Both the position numbers and the translations under genes were made by a program. This document shows, piece after piece, positions 10,084 to 18,597 of a stretch of DNA of 64,000 nucleotides. The stretch comes from Leifsonia sp. AG29 (GTDB lineage Bacteria > Actinomycetota > Actinomycetes > Actinomycetales > Microbacteriaceae): assembly GCF_009765225.1 (NCBI RefSeq), contig NZ_VMSF01000001.1, forward strand, positions 2,232,001 to 2,296,000, written 5' to 3'. Positions within the stretch are counted from its first letter, which is position 1; each line of letters begins with the position of its first letter. The notes beneath the pieces are model-generated. The model searched no databases and was not told where the DNA came from. It saw only the letters and a list, made by a program, of their open reading frames with translations.

Positions 10084-11559
10084 TCAGGCGCCCAGCAGCC
10101 GCACCGACGAGCGGACGAGCGCGTCAGCATCGGCCCCGTTGCCGATCTCCGCGGCCAGCGCCGAATACACGGAGGCTGTTCCGGCCCCGGTCGGCGCTAC
10201 ACCGACGACTCCGAGCAGGTCCGCGGCGTGCAGCGCCTCGATGGCGAGCACGTCGCCCGCCAGGCTGAGCGAACGGGCCAGGAGGCGCAGCGCGAGCGGC
10301 GCGAACGACGAGTGGTCCTCCACGCCGGACAGCGTCGTGGAGGCGAGCGTCGCAGGCGCCGCGAGCTGACGCACCTCCGCCGCCGAGTCCGCCGCCGCAT
10401 AGAGCAGGAGGCCCGGGACGCGTGTGCGTCCCTCCCTCCGGGCCGGCGCGAGCAGGAGAGACAGAGCGGCCGACCGGCGCTCGGAGGCGGCCACGACATG
10501 AGCGATCGCAAGCCGGAGGTTCTCTATGGCTAGCGCGAGCGGCAGCGCCTGGAAATTGCCGCCCGAGATCATCCGGCCGGACTCGACGTCGACGAGTGGG
10601 TTCTCACTGCGAGCAGCGAGCTCGCGATCGAGCTCGAAACGCAACCGGGCGACCGACTCGCGCAGGGCGCCATGCAGTTGCGGGGCTGTCCGGAAGCTGA
10701 GCGGGTCCTGCACCGAGAACACCCGGCCCGGCTCGAGAAGCGCGCTCTGCTCGAGCGCCGCGCGGATGGCCGCAGCCGAGTCGCGGGCTCCGGACCCGGC
10801 CCCCGCGTCCAGCACCGTTCCGCCGTACGGGCCCGGGTTTCCGGAGGAACCGGTCGCGCCGAGCGCCTCCAGCGACAGAGCCACGGCACGGTCCGCGGCG
10901 TCGGTCAGCAGCTCGGCTTCGCGCAGGGCGAGGCTGCCGACGCCGAGGCTGTACGCGTTGGAGCTGAGCGCGGCGAGCGCCTCGTGCGGGGCCAGCACGA
11001 CGGGTGCCAAGCCGGCTTCCTGAAGCGCAGCGAGCGCGGGCACGCTGGCATCCTCGTCACGCGAACCGTGCCGGGCCAGCGCCACTCCGGTCCCGGTGAC
11101 GAGCGCCGCCACCTCTGCCAGCGCCGTGAGGTCGGCCGCTCCGACCGAACCGCGCGAGCGGATCACCGGGACGACGTCGGCATTCAGGAGGGCGGCATAA
11201 GCGTCCGCCAGCTCGACGCGCACTCCAGCGCCGCCGCGGGCGAATCCCGCGAGCCGTGCAGCGATCACGGCCCGCGCCTCCCGCCGGGACAGCACCTCTC
11301 CGATGCCGCCCCGATGGTTGGCGATCGTGCGGGTCTGGAAGGCGTGGAACTCCTCCGGGTCGACGGCGTCGTCCCGTCCCGCTCCGAGCCTCCGGTTGAG
11401 CCCGTAGACCGGCTCGCCGGTGGCGATGGCCCGCTCGACCACGGCTCGGGAGGCGTCGATCACGGCTCGCGCGCCGTCGCCGAGTTCAACGGCGGCGCCG
11501 TCCGCGACCGCGGCGATGTCGGCGGCCGTCAGCGGCTGCGTCCCGAGCCGGACGGTCAT
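10084..11559 (-). CDS. Aromatic amino acid lyase (HutH/PAL) family protein lacking the MIO triad
   Basis: 491-residue member of the histidine/phenylalanine ammonia-lyase family. Family landmarks remain: VYGLN near the N-terminus, QDPLSFR, SENPLVD and ISGGNFQALPLA. The Ala-Ser-Gly that forms the MIO electrophile in GSVGASGDLAP is absent: residues read GSVGAADLTAL, so Ala141-Ala142-Asp143 replace Ala-Ser-Gly-Asp with one residue lost. The usual NTGFG after YGxN is also changed to NRRLG, and the ING motif to SSN. It probably cannot deaminate by the MIO mechanism. Its start overlaps the stop of the preceding monooxygenase by one base (TGATG), so the two are co-translated. Function unknown. Confidence 0.8.
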   Translation of the reverse strand: MTVRLGTQPLTAADIAAVADGAAVELGDGARAVIDASRAVVERAIATGEPVYGLNRRLGAGRDDAVDPEEFHAFQTRTIANHRGGIGEVLSRREARAVIAARLAGFARGGAGVRVELADAYAALLNADVVPVIRSRGSVGAADLTALAEVAALVTGTGVALARHGSRDEDASVPALAALQEAGLAPVVLAPHEALAALSSNAYSLGVGSLALREAELLTDAADRAVALSLEALGATGSSGNPGPYGGTVLDAGAGSGARDSAAAIRAALEQSALLEPGRVFSVQDPLSFRTAPQLHGALRESVARLRFELDRELAARSENPLVDVESGRMISGGNFQALPLALAIENLRLAIAHVVAASERRSAALSLLLAPARREGRTRVPGLLLYAAADSAAEVRQLAAPATLASTTLSGVEDHSSFAPLALRLLARSLSLAGDVLAIEALHAADLLGVVGVAPTGAGTASVYSALAAEIGNGADADALVRSSVRLLGA

Positions 11560-12857
11560 CAGAAGTCCGCGAGGTTGCGGCGGAGGCCCCCGTCGCCCAG
11601 TTCCTCGCGGATCAGTCCGCGCCGGCGCAGCGCGGGGACGAGCGGGTCGAGCGTCCGGTGCACGTTCGCGGGGTGCACCTGCCCGGTGAAGAGGAACCCG
11701 TCGCCTCCCACCGCCTCCCCCAGCTCGCCGAGGTGGTCGGCGATCTCGTCGGCTGTTCCGATGATGGCGAGGTCCTTCTTGGCGCGGGCCTGCAGGATCT
11801 CTCGCAGGGTCGAGCCCTCCGGTGCGGAGCGCACGAAGTTGTCGAGCGTGCCGCGGTTGCTGTTGGTGGTGATCTCGGGGAGGGGCGCCTCCAGGTCGAA
11901 GGCCTTGAAGTCGACGCCGGTCAGGTACGAGATCGACTGCAGCTGCTCGTCGATGGCCGCCTGTGTGAGGGTCGCGCGCGCCTCCCGGACGCTCTCGGTC
12001 TCGGCGCGGTTGGCGGTGACGATCGGCTGCACGACGAAGAGGACCTTGATGTCGTCGGGGCGCCGGCCGTTCTCCGCGGCCACGTCGCGGATGCTGTCGC
12101 GGTACTCCTTCATCCGCTCCGGCGTGGAGGCGAGCGCGAGCACGACGTCGGAGTTCTTGCCAGCGAAATCCCGGCCGCGGCCGGACGCACCGGCCTGCAC
12201 CATCACCGGCTCCTCAGGCGCCGGAGCCGTGTTGAGAGGCCCGCGCACCTTGAAGAAGCGTCCGTCGTGGTCGATGGTGTGCACTTTGCGGAAGTCCGCG
12301 AAGACGCCGTTCGCGGCGTCCTCGACGATCGCGTCGGGCTCCCAACTGCGCCAGAGTGCCCGGACGACGTCGACCCACTCGTCGGCGCGGTCGTAGCGCA
12401 GGTCGTGCTCGACCTGCTTGTCGAGGCCGTAGTTCTGCGCAGCGAGGTCGGAGCCGCTCGTCACCACGTTGAAGCCGAGCCGGCCGTGCGCGAAGTGCTG
12501 CAGCGTGCTGAGGAGGCGCGCCGCGGTGAACGGCTCGTAGAAGCTGGCGCTGAGCGTCGGAACGATGCCGATCCGGCTCGTGGCGCCGAGAAGGTACGGC
12601 ACGAGCGGGAGGGGATCGTGCTTCGGCACGAACCGCGCCGCCGCGAGGTTCACCTCGGCGGTGCCGCCGTACGTGTCGGGCACGGCGACGCCGTCCTCGA
12701 TGATGAACAGGTCGAGCCCGGCGCCCTCGAAGACGCGGGCCGCATCCTGGTAGACCTGCGGCTGCTTCCAGTCGTAGCCGATGCCGTAGGTCGGGTCTCC
12801 CCAGCCCTGCACGCCGAAGCCTGCGCCGAGGAACCAGCCGAAGTGGAGGAGTGCCAT
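11559..12857 (-). CDS. LLM-class flavin-dependent monooxygenase, NtaA/SnaA/DszA type
   Basis: 432-residue FMNH2-dependent monooxygenase of the nitrilotriacetate/DszA/SnaA subfamily. The opening HFGWFLGAGFGVQGWG, the GRLGFNVVTSGSDLAAQNYG segment and VMVQAGASGRGRDFAG (phosphate-binding region) are diagnostic of the subfamily. Members cleave C-N or C-S bonds and need a separate flavin reductase, which is not encoded here. A GGAAGG site lies before the ATG at 12857; upstream open frame is antisense shadow. It lies 14 bp after the cysteine-synthase-like gene and overlaps the lyase-like gene, forming a three-gene operon. Confidence 0.9.
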   Translation of the reverse strand: MALLHFGWFLGAGFGVQGWGDPTYGIGYDWKQPQVYQDAARVFEGAGLDLFIIEDGVAVPDTYGGTAEVNLAAARFVPKHDPLPLVPYLLGATSRIGIVPTLSASFYEPFTAARLLSTLQHFAHGRLGFNVVTSGSDLAAQNYGLDKQVEHDLRYDRADEWVDVVRALWRSWEPDAIVEDAANGVFADFRKVHTIDHDGRFFKVRGPLNTAPAPEEPVMVQAGASGRGRDFAGKNSDVVLALASTPERMKEYRDSIRDVAAENGRRPDDIKVLFVVQPIVTANRAETESVREARATLTQAAIDEQLQSISYLTGVDFKAFDLEAPLPEITTNSNRGTLDNFVRSAPEGSTLREILQARAKKDLAIIGTADEIADHLGELGEAVGGDGFLFTGQVHPANVHRTLDPLVPALRRRGLIREELGDGGLRRNLADF

Positions 12858-12871
12858 GTCGCCTTCCGTTG

Positions 12872-13891
12872 TCAGTCCCCGAGCCCGGCGGCGTCGAGCC
12901 AGACCGGGTCGAAGGCCTTGGTGAGATAGTTGATGCCGCCGTCGGGGGCGATCGCCACGACGGTCGAGCCGGCAGGCGCCTCCGACGCTACCCGCAACGC
13001 CGTCGCGACGGCGAGCCCGGAGGACGGCCCGAGGAGGAGCGCCTCCTCCGCCGCGAGCCGCCGCACCGTCCGGTAGACCTCGCGGTCGTCGATGGTGCGG
13101 ATCTCGTCGACCGCCGCCGGGTCGAACGTCTGGGGCCAGAAGTCGCGCGGCCACGCCGTGCCGACGCCGTCGACCAGGATGCGGCCCGGCAGGTCGCCGC
13201 CGTAGGTCGATCCCTGCGGGTTCGCGCCGATGACCCGGACGGCCCCGGCCGAGGCCTCGCGCAGGTAGCGGCCGGTTCCGCTGACCGTCCCTCCCGTGCC
13301 GATGGAGGCGACGAAGTGGGTGACCGCACCGCCGGTCTGGCGCCAGATCTCCGGGCCGGTCCCGCGGTAGTGCGCCTCCGGGTTCGCACGGTTGGCGAAC
13401 TGCGTGGGGCGCCACGAACCCGGGATATCGGCGGCGATCGCGTCGGCCAGGGCACGCGGGTTCGCGGCATCGTCGGGGCCGGCGTCCCAGTCGGCCTCGA
13501 CCAGGCGGGCGCCGTACGCGAGGAGGACCTTCCGCTTCTCGTCAGAGATGTCGGCGGCGTGGACGATGACGACGGGGTGGCCGGTGAGCCGTCCGATGAG
13601 GGCGAGACCGATGCCGGTGTTGCCGCTCGTCGCCTCCACGATCGTCGCCCCGGGCGCCAGGTCGCCGGCGGCCTCGGCGGAGCGGATCATGTTGAGCGCG
13701 ATCCTGTCCTTGGAGGAGCCGCCCGGGTTCCGGTTCTCGAGCTTCACGAGCACCCGGGAGGGCAGGCCGTCGCTCAGAGACCGGAGCTGGACGAGCGGGG
13801 TGTTGCCGATGAGCTCGGCGACCGAGTCGCACACGCCGGCCGCCGGCGCGGTGCCGGGGGTCGGTGGAGGTGGGACGTCGATCATGGTCAT
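12872..13891 (-). CDS. Cysteine synthase / cystathionine beta-synthase-like PLP enzyme
   Basis: 339-residue fold-type II PLP enzyme. The PLP lysine sits in NPGGSSKDRIAL, the substrate loop is EATSGNTGIGLA, and the phosphate-binding glycine loop is SIGTGGTVSGTGRY. GANPQGSTY and GPSSGLAVA are typical of the CysK/CBS family. It would make cysteine or another beta-substituted alanine from an activated serine. The first gene of the operon with the flavin monooxygenase and lyase-like protein, which suggests a sulfur amino acid role rather than housekeeping cysteine synthesis. Two nearby ATG codons (13891, 13885) could serve as start. Confidence 0.88.
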   Translation of the reverse strand: MTMIDVPPPPTPGTAPAAGVCDSVAELIGNTPLVQLRSLSDGLPSRVLVKLENRNPGGSSKDRIALNMIRSAEAAGDLAPGATIVEATSGNTGIGLALIGRLTGHPVVIVHAADISDEKRKVLLAYGARLVEADWDAGPDDAANPRALADAIAADIPGSWRPTQFANRANPEAHYRGTGPEIWRQTGGAVTHFVASIGTGGTVSGTGRYLREASAGAVRVIGANPQGSTYGGDLPGRILVDGVGTAWPRDFWPQTFDPAAVDEIRTIDDREVYRTVRRLAAEEALLLGPSSGLAVATALRVASEAPAGSTVVAIAPDGGINYLTKAFDPVWLDAAGLGD

Positions 13892-13978
13892 GCAGAGACG
13901 ATAGGCGCACCGGGGCGCGGCCCCTAGTGCGTTGCGGTGTATTACAGGCGAGCCTAGGCGCTTCGGGGGCGGGAGGCG

Positions 13979-14818
13979 TTACCCGCCTGTCTCCACCGGC
14001 CGGGCCGGGTCGTTCGACCAGGCGGAGAAGGATCCGGGGTAGAGCGCGGGTTCCGGGAAGCCGGCCGCCACGAGCGCGAGGACCTCGTGCGCGGCGGTGA
14101 CGCCGGAGCCGCAGTACACCCCGATGCGGGCCTCGGGGGTGACGCCGAGGTCGGCGAAGCGCGTTGCGAGCGCCTCCGCGGAGAGGTGCCTGCCGTCGGG
14201 CGCCAGGTTGGCCGTCGTGGGCGCGCTCACGGCTCCGGGGATGTGGCCGGCGCGCGGGTCGATGGGCTCCACCTCGCCGCGGAAGCGCTCGCCGGCGCGG
14301 GCGTCGAGGAGGATCCCGTCGGTCGCGAGCGAGGCGGCCCCGTCGGCGTCGAGGGTCGGGAGCGACCCGTACGCGAGCTCGACCCGTCCCGGCCGCGGGG
14401 GCACGGTCTCGCGTTCGAGGGCACCGCCGGCCGCGACCCACGCGGAGAGTCCGCCGTCGAGCACGCGCACGGTGCCGGTGAAGCCGGCGTAGCGCAGCAG
14501 CCACCACAGCCGGGCCGCGGAGGTACCGGAGACGTCGTCGTACGCGACGACGTCGTCGCCCGCGTTCAGTCCCCAGCGGCGTGCAGCGGCCTGGAACACG
14601 GGGAGCGGGGGAAGCGGGTGACGGCCGTCGGTCGGCGCTCCGTGCCCCGCGAGTTCCGTGTCGAGGTCGACGTAGACGGCGCCCGGGATGTGGCCGCGCG
14701 CGAACTCGTCGGGACCGGGAGGGCCGCCGAGCTTCCACCGCACGTCCAGCACGCGCGGGGGTCGCGCGGACCGGACTGCGGTGGCGAGCTCGGCGGCCGA
14801 GATGAGCGGCGAGGTCAC
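13979..14818 (-). CDS. Sulfurtransferase (two rhodanese domains)
   Basis: 279-residue thiosulfate/3-mercaptopyruvate sulfurtransferase with tandem rhodanese domains. The active-site loop of the second domain is CGSGVTA, which carries the catalytic cysteine; the first domain has lost it (DDVSGTSAARL). VLDVRW and GHIPGAV mark each domain start. A GTG start at 14818 overlaps the nrdB stop (GTGA), so it is the last gene of the ribonucleotide reductase operon. Sulfur transfer might serve iron-sulfur or thiol metabolism; linkage to dNTP synthesis is only by position. Confidence 0.88.
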   Translation of the reverse strand: MTSPLISAAELATAVRSARPPRVLDVRWKLGGPPGPDEFARGHIPGAVYVDLDTELAGHGAPTDGRHPLPPLPVFQAAARRWGLNAGDDVVAYDDVSGTSAARLWWLLRYAGFTGTVRVLDGGLSAWVAAGGALERETVPPRPGRVELAYGSLPTLDADGAASLATDGILLDARAGERFRGEVEPIDPRAGHIPGAVSAPTTANLAPDGRHLSAEALATRFADLGVTPEARIGVYCGSGVTAAHEVLALVAAGFPEPALYPGSFSAWSNDPARPVETGG

Positions 14819-15804
14819 CGGCCGGTGGACGCCTTGGCGTTCGACTCGTACGAGGTGTTGGTGGACTCGAAGAAGTTCACCAGCTCGAGCGTGTCGTTGG
14901 CGGTGGCCATCCACTTGGCGGGGTTCGACACCTTGTACTCGGCCTCGAAGCCGAGCTCCTCGAGGCGCCGGTCGGCCAGGTACTTCACGTACTGGTTGAT
15001 GTAGTTGGCGTTGAGGCCGAGGATGCCGCCCGGGAGGAGGTCGCGGTTGTACTGCTCCTCCATCTCGACCGCGTCGAGGATCATCTGGCGGATCTCGTTA
15101 GCGAACTCGGGCGTCTGGAGGTCGGGGTTCTCCTCGAGCACCGTCAGGATCAGGTTGATACCGAACTTGAGGTGCAGCGACTCGTCGCGCACCACCCAGT
15201 CGATCAGCGATCCGAAGTTGCGCAGCAGGTTCCGTTGGCGGAACGACAGCGCCACCATGAAGCCCGAGTAGAACCAGATCCCCTCGAGGATGACGTTGTA
15301 CGCCACGAGGTTGCGGATGAAGTCCTGCTTGCCCTCGGTCGTGGTGATGTCGAGCGCCTGCTCGGTCATCCGCTTGATGAAGCGGACCTCGAACTCCTCC
15401 TTGCGGGCCATCGACGGGATGTCGACGTGGGAGTTGTAGGCCTGCTCGCGGTCGATCGGGAACGTCTCGAGGACGTACTCGAACGACATGCAGTGGTTGG
15501 CCTCCTCCCACATCTGCTTCGCGAGGTAGAGGTGCGCCTCGGCCGCGTTGATGTAGGGGTAGACGCCGAACGCCAGAGCCTTGTTGACCAGCAGCTCGTT
15601 CGGGTTGAAGTAGCTCATCAGGAAGGTGACCGCGTGACGCTCCTCGTCGGTCATCCGCTTGAAGTCGGCGATGTCCTCCCCGAGCTGGATCTCGTTCGGG
15701 AACCACGTGTTCGCGACCGCCTGGTCGTACAGGTCCATCGCCCACTGGTACTTCACGGGCTTGAGCAGCAGGCCCTCTTCGATCCCCGTTCCCAGGATCC
15801 CCAT
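14815..15804 (-). CDS. nrdB: Ribonucleotide reductase small subunit, class I without radical tyrosine (class Ic/Id-like)
   Basis: 329-residue R2 subunit that generates the oxidant for dNTP synthesis. Dimetal ligands can be placed as Glu70, Glu101, His104 (MWEEANH), Glu174 (LEGIW), Glu208 and His211 (RDESLH). The residue matching the radical tyrosine of E. coli NrdB (ExxHxxxY) is Phe108 (EEANHCMSF), and the first ligand is Glu rather than Asp. Both traits mark tyrosine-free enzymes such as the Mn/Fe class Ic protein of Chlamydia; class Id is an alternative. The C-terminal tail (NFFESTNTSYES) that docks to R1 is present, which argues against an R2lox oxidase. A ribosome site AAGGAGAAG precedes the ATG. 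Confidence 0.93.
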   Translation of the reverse strand: MGILGTGIEEGLLLKPVKYQWAMDLYDQAVANTWFPNEIQLGEDIADFKRMTDEERHAVTFLMSYFNPNELLVNKALAFGVYPYINAAEAHLYLAKQMWEEANHCMSFEYVLETFPIDREQAYNSHVDIPSMARKEEFEVRFIKRMTEQALDITTTEGKQDFIRNLVAYNVILEGIWFYSGFMVALSFRQRNLLRNFGSLIDWVVRDESLHLKFGINLILTVLEENPDLQTPEFANEIRQMILDAVEMEEQYNRDLLPGGILGLNANYINQYVKYLADRRLEELGFEAEYKVSNPAKWMATANDTLELVNFFESTNTSYESNAKASTGR

Positions 15805-15841
15805 GTCTCTCTTCTCCTTCTACTGACTCAGTCGGCTCGGG

Positions 15842-15919
15842 TTACTGGCAGGACTCGCACTGGAGGTCGTCCATCGGGTCGACCGGCACGTAGTAGTCCT
15901 CGATCTTGGTGCTGTTCAC
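15842..15919 (-). CDS. 25-residue CxxC peptide: detached redox tail of NrdA
   Basis: A 26-codon frame starts at a GTG overlapping the nrdA stop (GTGA, 15916-15919) and ends in TAA. It reads (M)NSTKIEDYYVPVDPMDD then LQCESCQ. A C-terminal CxxC is what R1 subunits use to pass electrons from thioredoxin or glutaredoxin to the active site, and NrdA here ends without any such cysteines. So this is either a separate peptide made by termination-reinitiation, or the end of NrdA cut off by a one-base frameshift: one extra G would give AAG GTG AAC and a continuous protein. It is too short for standard gene callers. Identity of the motif is clear; mode of expression is inference. Confidence 0.75.
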   Translation of the reverse strand: MNSTKIEDYYVPVDPMDDLQCESCQ

Positions 15920-18423
15920 TTGTTCTCACCACCCGAGGTGCTTCCGGAGGTCAGGCCGCCGAAGCCGAAGCCGCGACGAGCGGGGGCGGCGGCCGGAGCG
16001 GTCTCGGTCACCGCGGGAGCGGCGGCCGCTGCGGGCGCAGCAGGCGCCCCGGCGCCGACCGACGCGAAGCCCTTGCGGCCGCCCGAGATCTCCTCGGCCT
16101 TGTTGACCTTGACCGTCGACTGCTCGGCCTGGTGACGCGGCTTCATGTGGAGGTAGTACGTCGTCTTGACGCCCTTCTCCCAGGCGGCGTAGTAGATGTC
16201 CATCATGTCGCCGAGGTCGCGCGTCTCGAGGTACATGTTGCGGCTGATCGCCTGGTCGATCCACTTCTGGGCGCGGGCCGCGACCTCGATGAAGGCGTAC
16301 GGCGAGAGCTGGAAGCTCGTCTTGAACGCGGCCTTCACGTCGTCCGGGATCTCGGCGATGTTCTGGATGTCGCCCTGCGAGCGCAGGATCGCCTCGCGGA
16401 CGTCCTGCCAGAGGCCGCGCTCCTGCAGCGTCGCCACCAGGTTGCGGTTGACCTCGAGGAACTTGCCCGACGAGGTCGACCGGCTGAAGATCTGCGAGAA
16501 CTGCGGGTCGAAGCCGGGCGTCGTGCCGGCGACGAGGCCGATGGACGCGGTGGGGGCGATCGCCATGAGGGTCGCGTTGCGCATGCCGCCCTTGACCTTC
16601 TCGCGCAGGCGGTCCCAGTCGAGTCGGATGGTGCGGTCGACCGTGATCGGCGTTCCGCGGTCGGCCTCGGTGAGCGCGATCGAGTCGTAGGGCACGAGGC
16701 CCTTCGACCAGCGCGAGCCCTCGAAGTTCGGGTAGGCGCCGCGCTCGCGCGCCAGGTCGGCGCTCTCGTCGATGGCCGCGTACGAGACGTGCTCCATGAT
16801 CTCGTCGATCAGGGCGTACGCCTCCTCGCTCTCGTAGCTGAAGCCGAGGCGCTCGACGATGTCGGTGAAGCCCATGACGCCGAGCCCGATCGCGCGGTTC
16901 TGCTGGTTGGAGAAGTCGGCCTCGGGAACGCTCGACACCGTGATGTCGATGAGGTTGTCGAGCTGGCGGACGGCCTGGCGGGCGCTCGCCTCGATCCGCT
17001 CCCAGTCCATCTTCCCGTCGATGAGGTGGCGCGACAGGTTGATCGACGCGAGGTTGCACACCGAGACGTTGTCGCGGTCCTGCGGCAGCGTGATCTCGGT
17101 GCACAGGTTGGAGAGGTGGATCGTGCCCGTGTTGTTGTTGAGGGCGCGGTTGTTGATGGTGTCCTTCCACGTCAGCCACGGGTGGCTGGTGGTCTGGAGG
17201 CTCATCAGGATGTCCTTGAACTGCGCGCGGGCGCTGATCTTCTTGAACATGCGCAGGCGGCCGGCCTCGGCCTCGGCGACGTAGTGCGCGTACCGCTCCG
17301 AGAACGCCTTGCCGTACAGCTCGTTGAGGTCGGCGACCTCCAGCGGGTCGAAGAGGTACCAGTCCTCGTCGTTCTGGACGCGCTTCATGAACTCGTCGCT
17401 GATCCAGACGGCGGTGTTGGCGGTGCGGGTGCGGCGGTACGGGTCGCCCGAGTTCTGGCGGAGGTCGAGGAACTCGGGGAAGTCGAGGTGCCAGTTCTCC
17501 ATGTAGAAGCAGAGAGCGCCGAACTTCTTGCCGCCGCGGCTGACCGCGCGGAGCACCGAGTCGATCGTGTGCATGAACGGGATCGGGCCGGTGGAGGTGG
17601 TGTTGTTCGAGCGGATCGGCGAGCCCTGGGCACGGAGCTTCGTGACCGACAGGCCGATGCCTCCGGTGCCCTTCGTCAGCCACATGACGTCGCGGACGGA
17701 CTTGGCGATGTGCTCGATGTCGTCCTGCATCTCCATGACGAAGCAGTTGGAGAGCTGCGGGTAGGCGGTGCCCGCGTTGACCAGCGTGGAGCCGGCGGCG
17801 AGGTACTCGAGCTTCGACATCTTCTCGTAGAAGGCGAGAGCGTGGCTCGTGGGGTCGGCCTCGTTGAGGGACAGGCCCATCGCGATGCGCATCCAGAAGT
17901 ACTGCGGCACCTCGAGCGAGTCGCCGTTGCGGGCCTTGATGCCGTACCGGTTGTTGAGGGTGACGACGCCGATGTACTTCAGCAGCTCGTCGCGCGACGG
18001 GTCGAGGTGGGCGGCCAGGCGGTCGAGGTCGAAGGCGGTGGTGAAGCGGCCGTCGAGAAGGGTCTCGGAGACGCCGCGCTCGATGTAGCCGCGGAAGTGG
18101 CTGGTGTGGAGCTCGACGAGCTCCTCGTGGGTCTCATAGTCGCCGAGGACGCGCTTGTAGATCGTCTTGAGCAGGAGGCGCGCGGCGACGGTGTCGAACG
18201 CGGGGTCGTCCTTGACGTTCTGGAGGGCGACCTGGATGACCGCCTCGTCGAGCTGCTGCGTCGTGATGCCGTCGAACAGGGTGAGCTCGAGCTCGCTCGC
18301 GATCTGCGTCACCCACGTGATGTTCTCATCCAGACCCTGAGCGGCGTGCTCGATGGCCAGGTTGATCTTGTTGGCGTCGTACGGCTCGCGCTCGCCGTTG
18401 CGCTTGACGACTGTGATTCCCAC
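15916..18423 (-). CDS. nrdA: Ribonucleoside-diphosphate reductase large subunit
   Basis: 835-residue R1 catalytic subunit reducing NDPs to dNDPs. An N-terminal ATP-cone (TVVKRNGEREPYDANK) gives dATP/ATP control. Active-site cysteines are Cys226 (LSNCFVM), Cys441 (NLCTEI, with Asn and Glu) and Cys456 (VSVCNLAS); the radical-relay pair is Tyr756-Tyr757 (KTTYYLHMK). After residue 780 the chain becomes an Ala/Pro/Gly linker and stops at GGENK without the CxxC tail, which lies in the next overlapping frame. The GTG at 18423 with AGGGAG upstream is the start; an open frame runs further upstream. Operon order: nrdA, tail peptide, nrdB, sulfurtransferase. Confidence 0.95.
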   Translation of the reverse strand: MGITVVKRNGEREPYDANKINLAIEHAAQGLDENITWVTQIASELELTLFDGITTQQLDEAVIQVALQNVKDDPAFDTVAARLLLKTIYKRVLGDYETHEELVELHTSHFRGYIERGVSETLLDGRFTTAFDLDRLAAHLDPSRDELLKYIGVVTLNNRYGIKARNGDSLEVPQYFWMRIAMGLSLNEADPTSHALAFYEKMSKLEYLAAGSTLVNAGTAYPQLSNCFVMEMQDDIEHIAKSVRDVMWLTKGTGGIGLSVTKLRAQGSPIRSNNTTSTGPIPFMHTIDSVLRAVSRGGKKFGALCFYMENWHLDFPEFLDLRQNSGDPYRRTRTANTAVWISDEFMKRVQNDEDWYLFDPLEVADLNELYGKAFSERYAHYVAEAEAGRLRMFKKISARAQFKDILMSLQTTSHPWLTWKDTINNRALNNNTGTIHLSNLCTEITLPQDRDNVSVCNLASINLSRHLIDGKMDWERIEASARQAVRQLDNLIDITVSSVPEADFSNQQNRAIGLGVMGFTDIVERLGFSYESEEAYALIDEIMEHVSYAAIDESADLARERGAYPNFEGSRWSKGLVPYDSIALTEADRGTPITVDRTIRLDWDRLREKVKGGMRNATLMAIAPTASIGLVAGTTPGFDPQFSQIFSRSTSSGKFLEVNRNLVATLQERGLWQDVREAILRSQGDIQNIAEIPDDVKAAFKTSFQLSPYAFIEVAARAQKWIDQAISRNMYLETRDLGDMMDIYYAAWEKGVKTTYYLHMKPRHQAEQSTVKVNKAEEISGGRKGFASVGAGAPAAPAAAAAPAVTETAPAAAPARRGFGFGGLTSGSTSGGENK

Positions 18424-18544
18424 TGTCTCTCCCTCTTCGCTGTGCCGTTCCGGACGGCGGCCGCGCCGTGCTTCGACGGCGGAAAACCCCGCGGAATCCA
18501 GTCTGTCGGCGCCCTCTGACAGCCGACCGGCCTTCCGTGTTCGA

Positions 18545-18592
18545 CCACTATATAGCGGGCCACCGACAATCTCATGCCCCCACATCTAGTGG
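18545..18592. promoter_or_regulatory. Two candidate NrdR boxes upstream of nrdA
   Basis: 18545-18560 (CCACTATATAGCGG core) and 18577-18592 (CCCCACATCTAGTGGG) both resemble the 16-bp palindromic NrdR box, with centres 33 bp apart, about three helical turns, as expected for paired sites. They lie 120-170 bp before the nrdA start. NrdR represses RNR operons; nrdR itself is not in the window. Confidence 0.55.
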
Positions 18593-18597
18593 GCGTG

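Noticed and set aside
15172-18519. An 1115-codon plus-strand frame opposite nrdA and nrdB
   Set aside because: It is the antisense shadow of two clearly conserved genes and has no ribosome site or recognisable motif.
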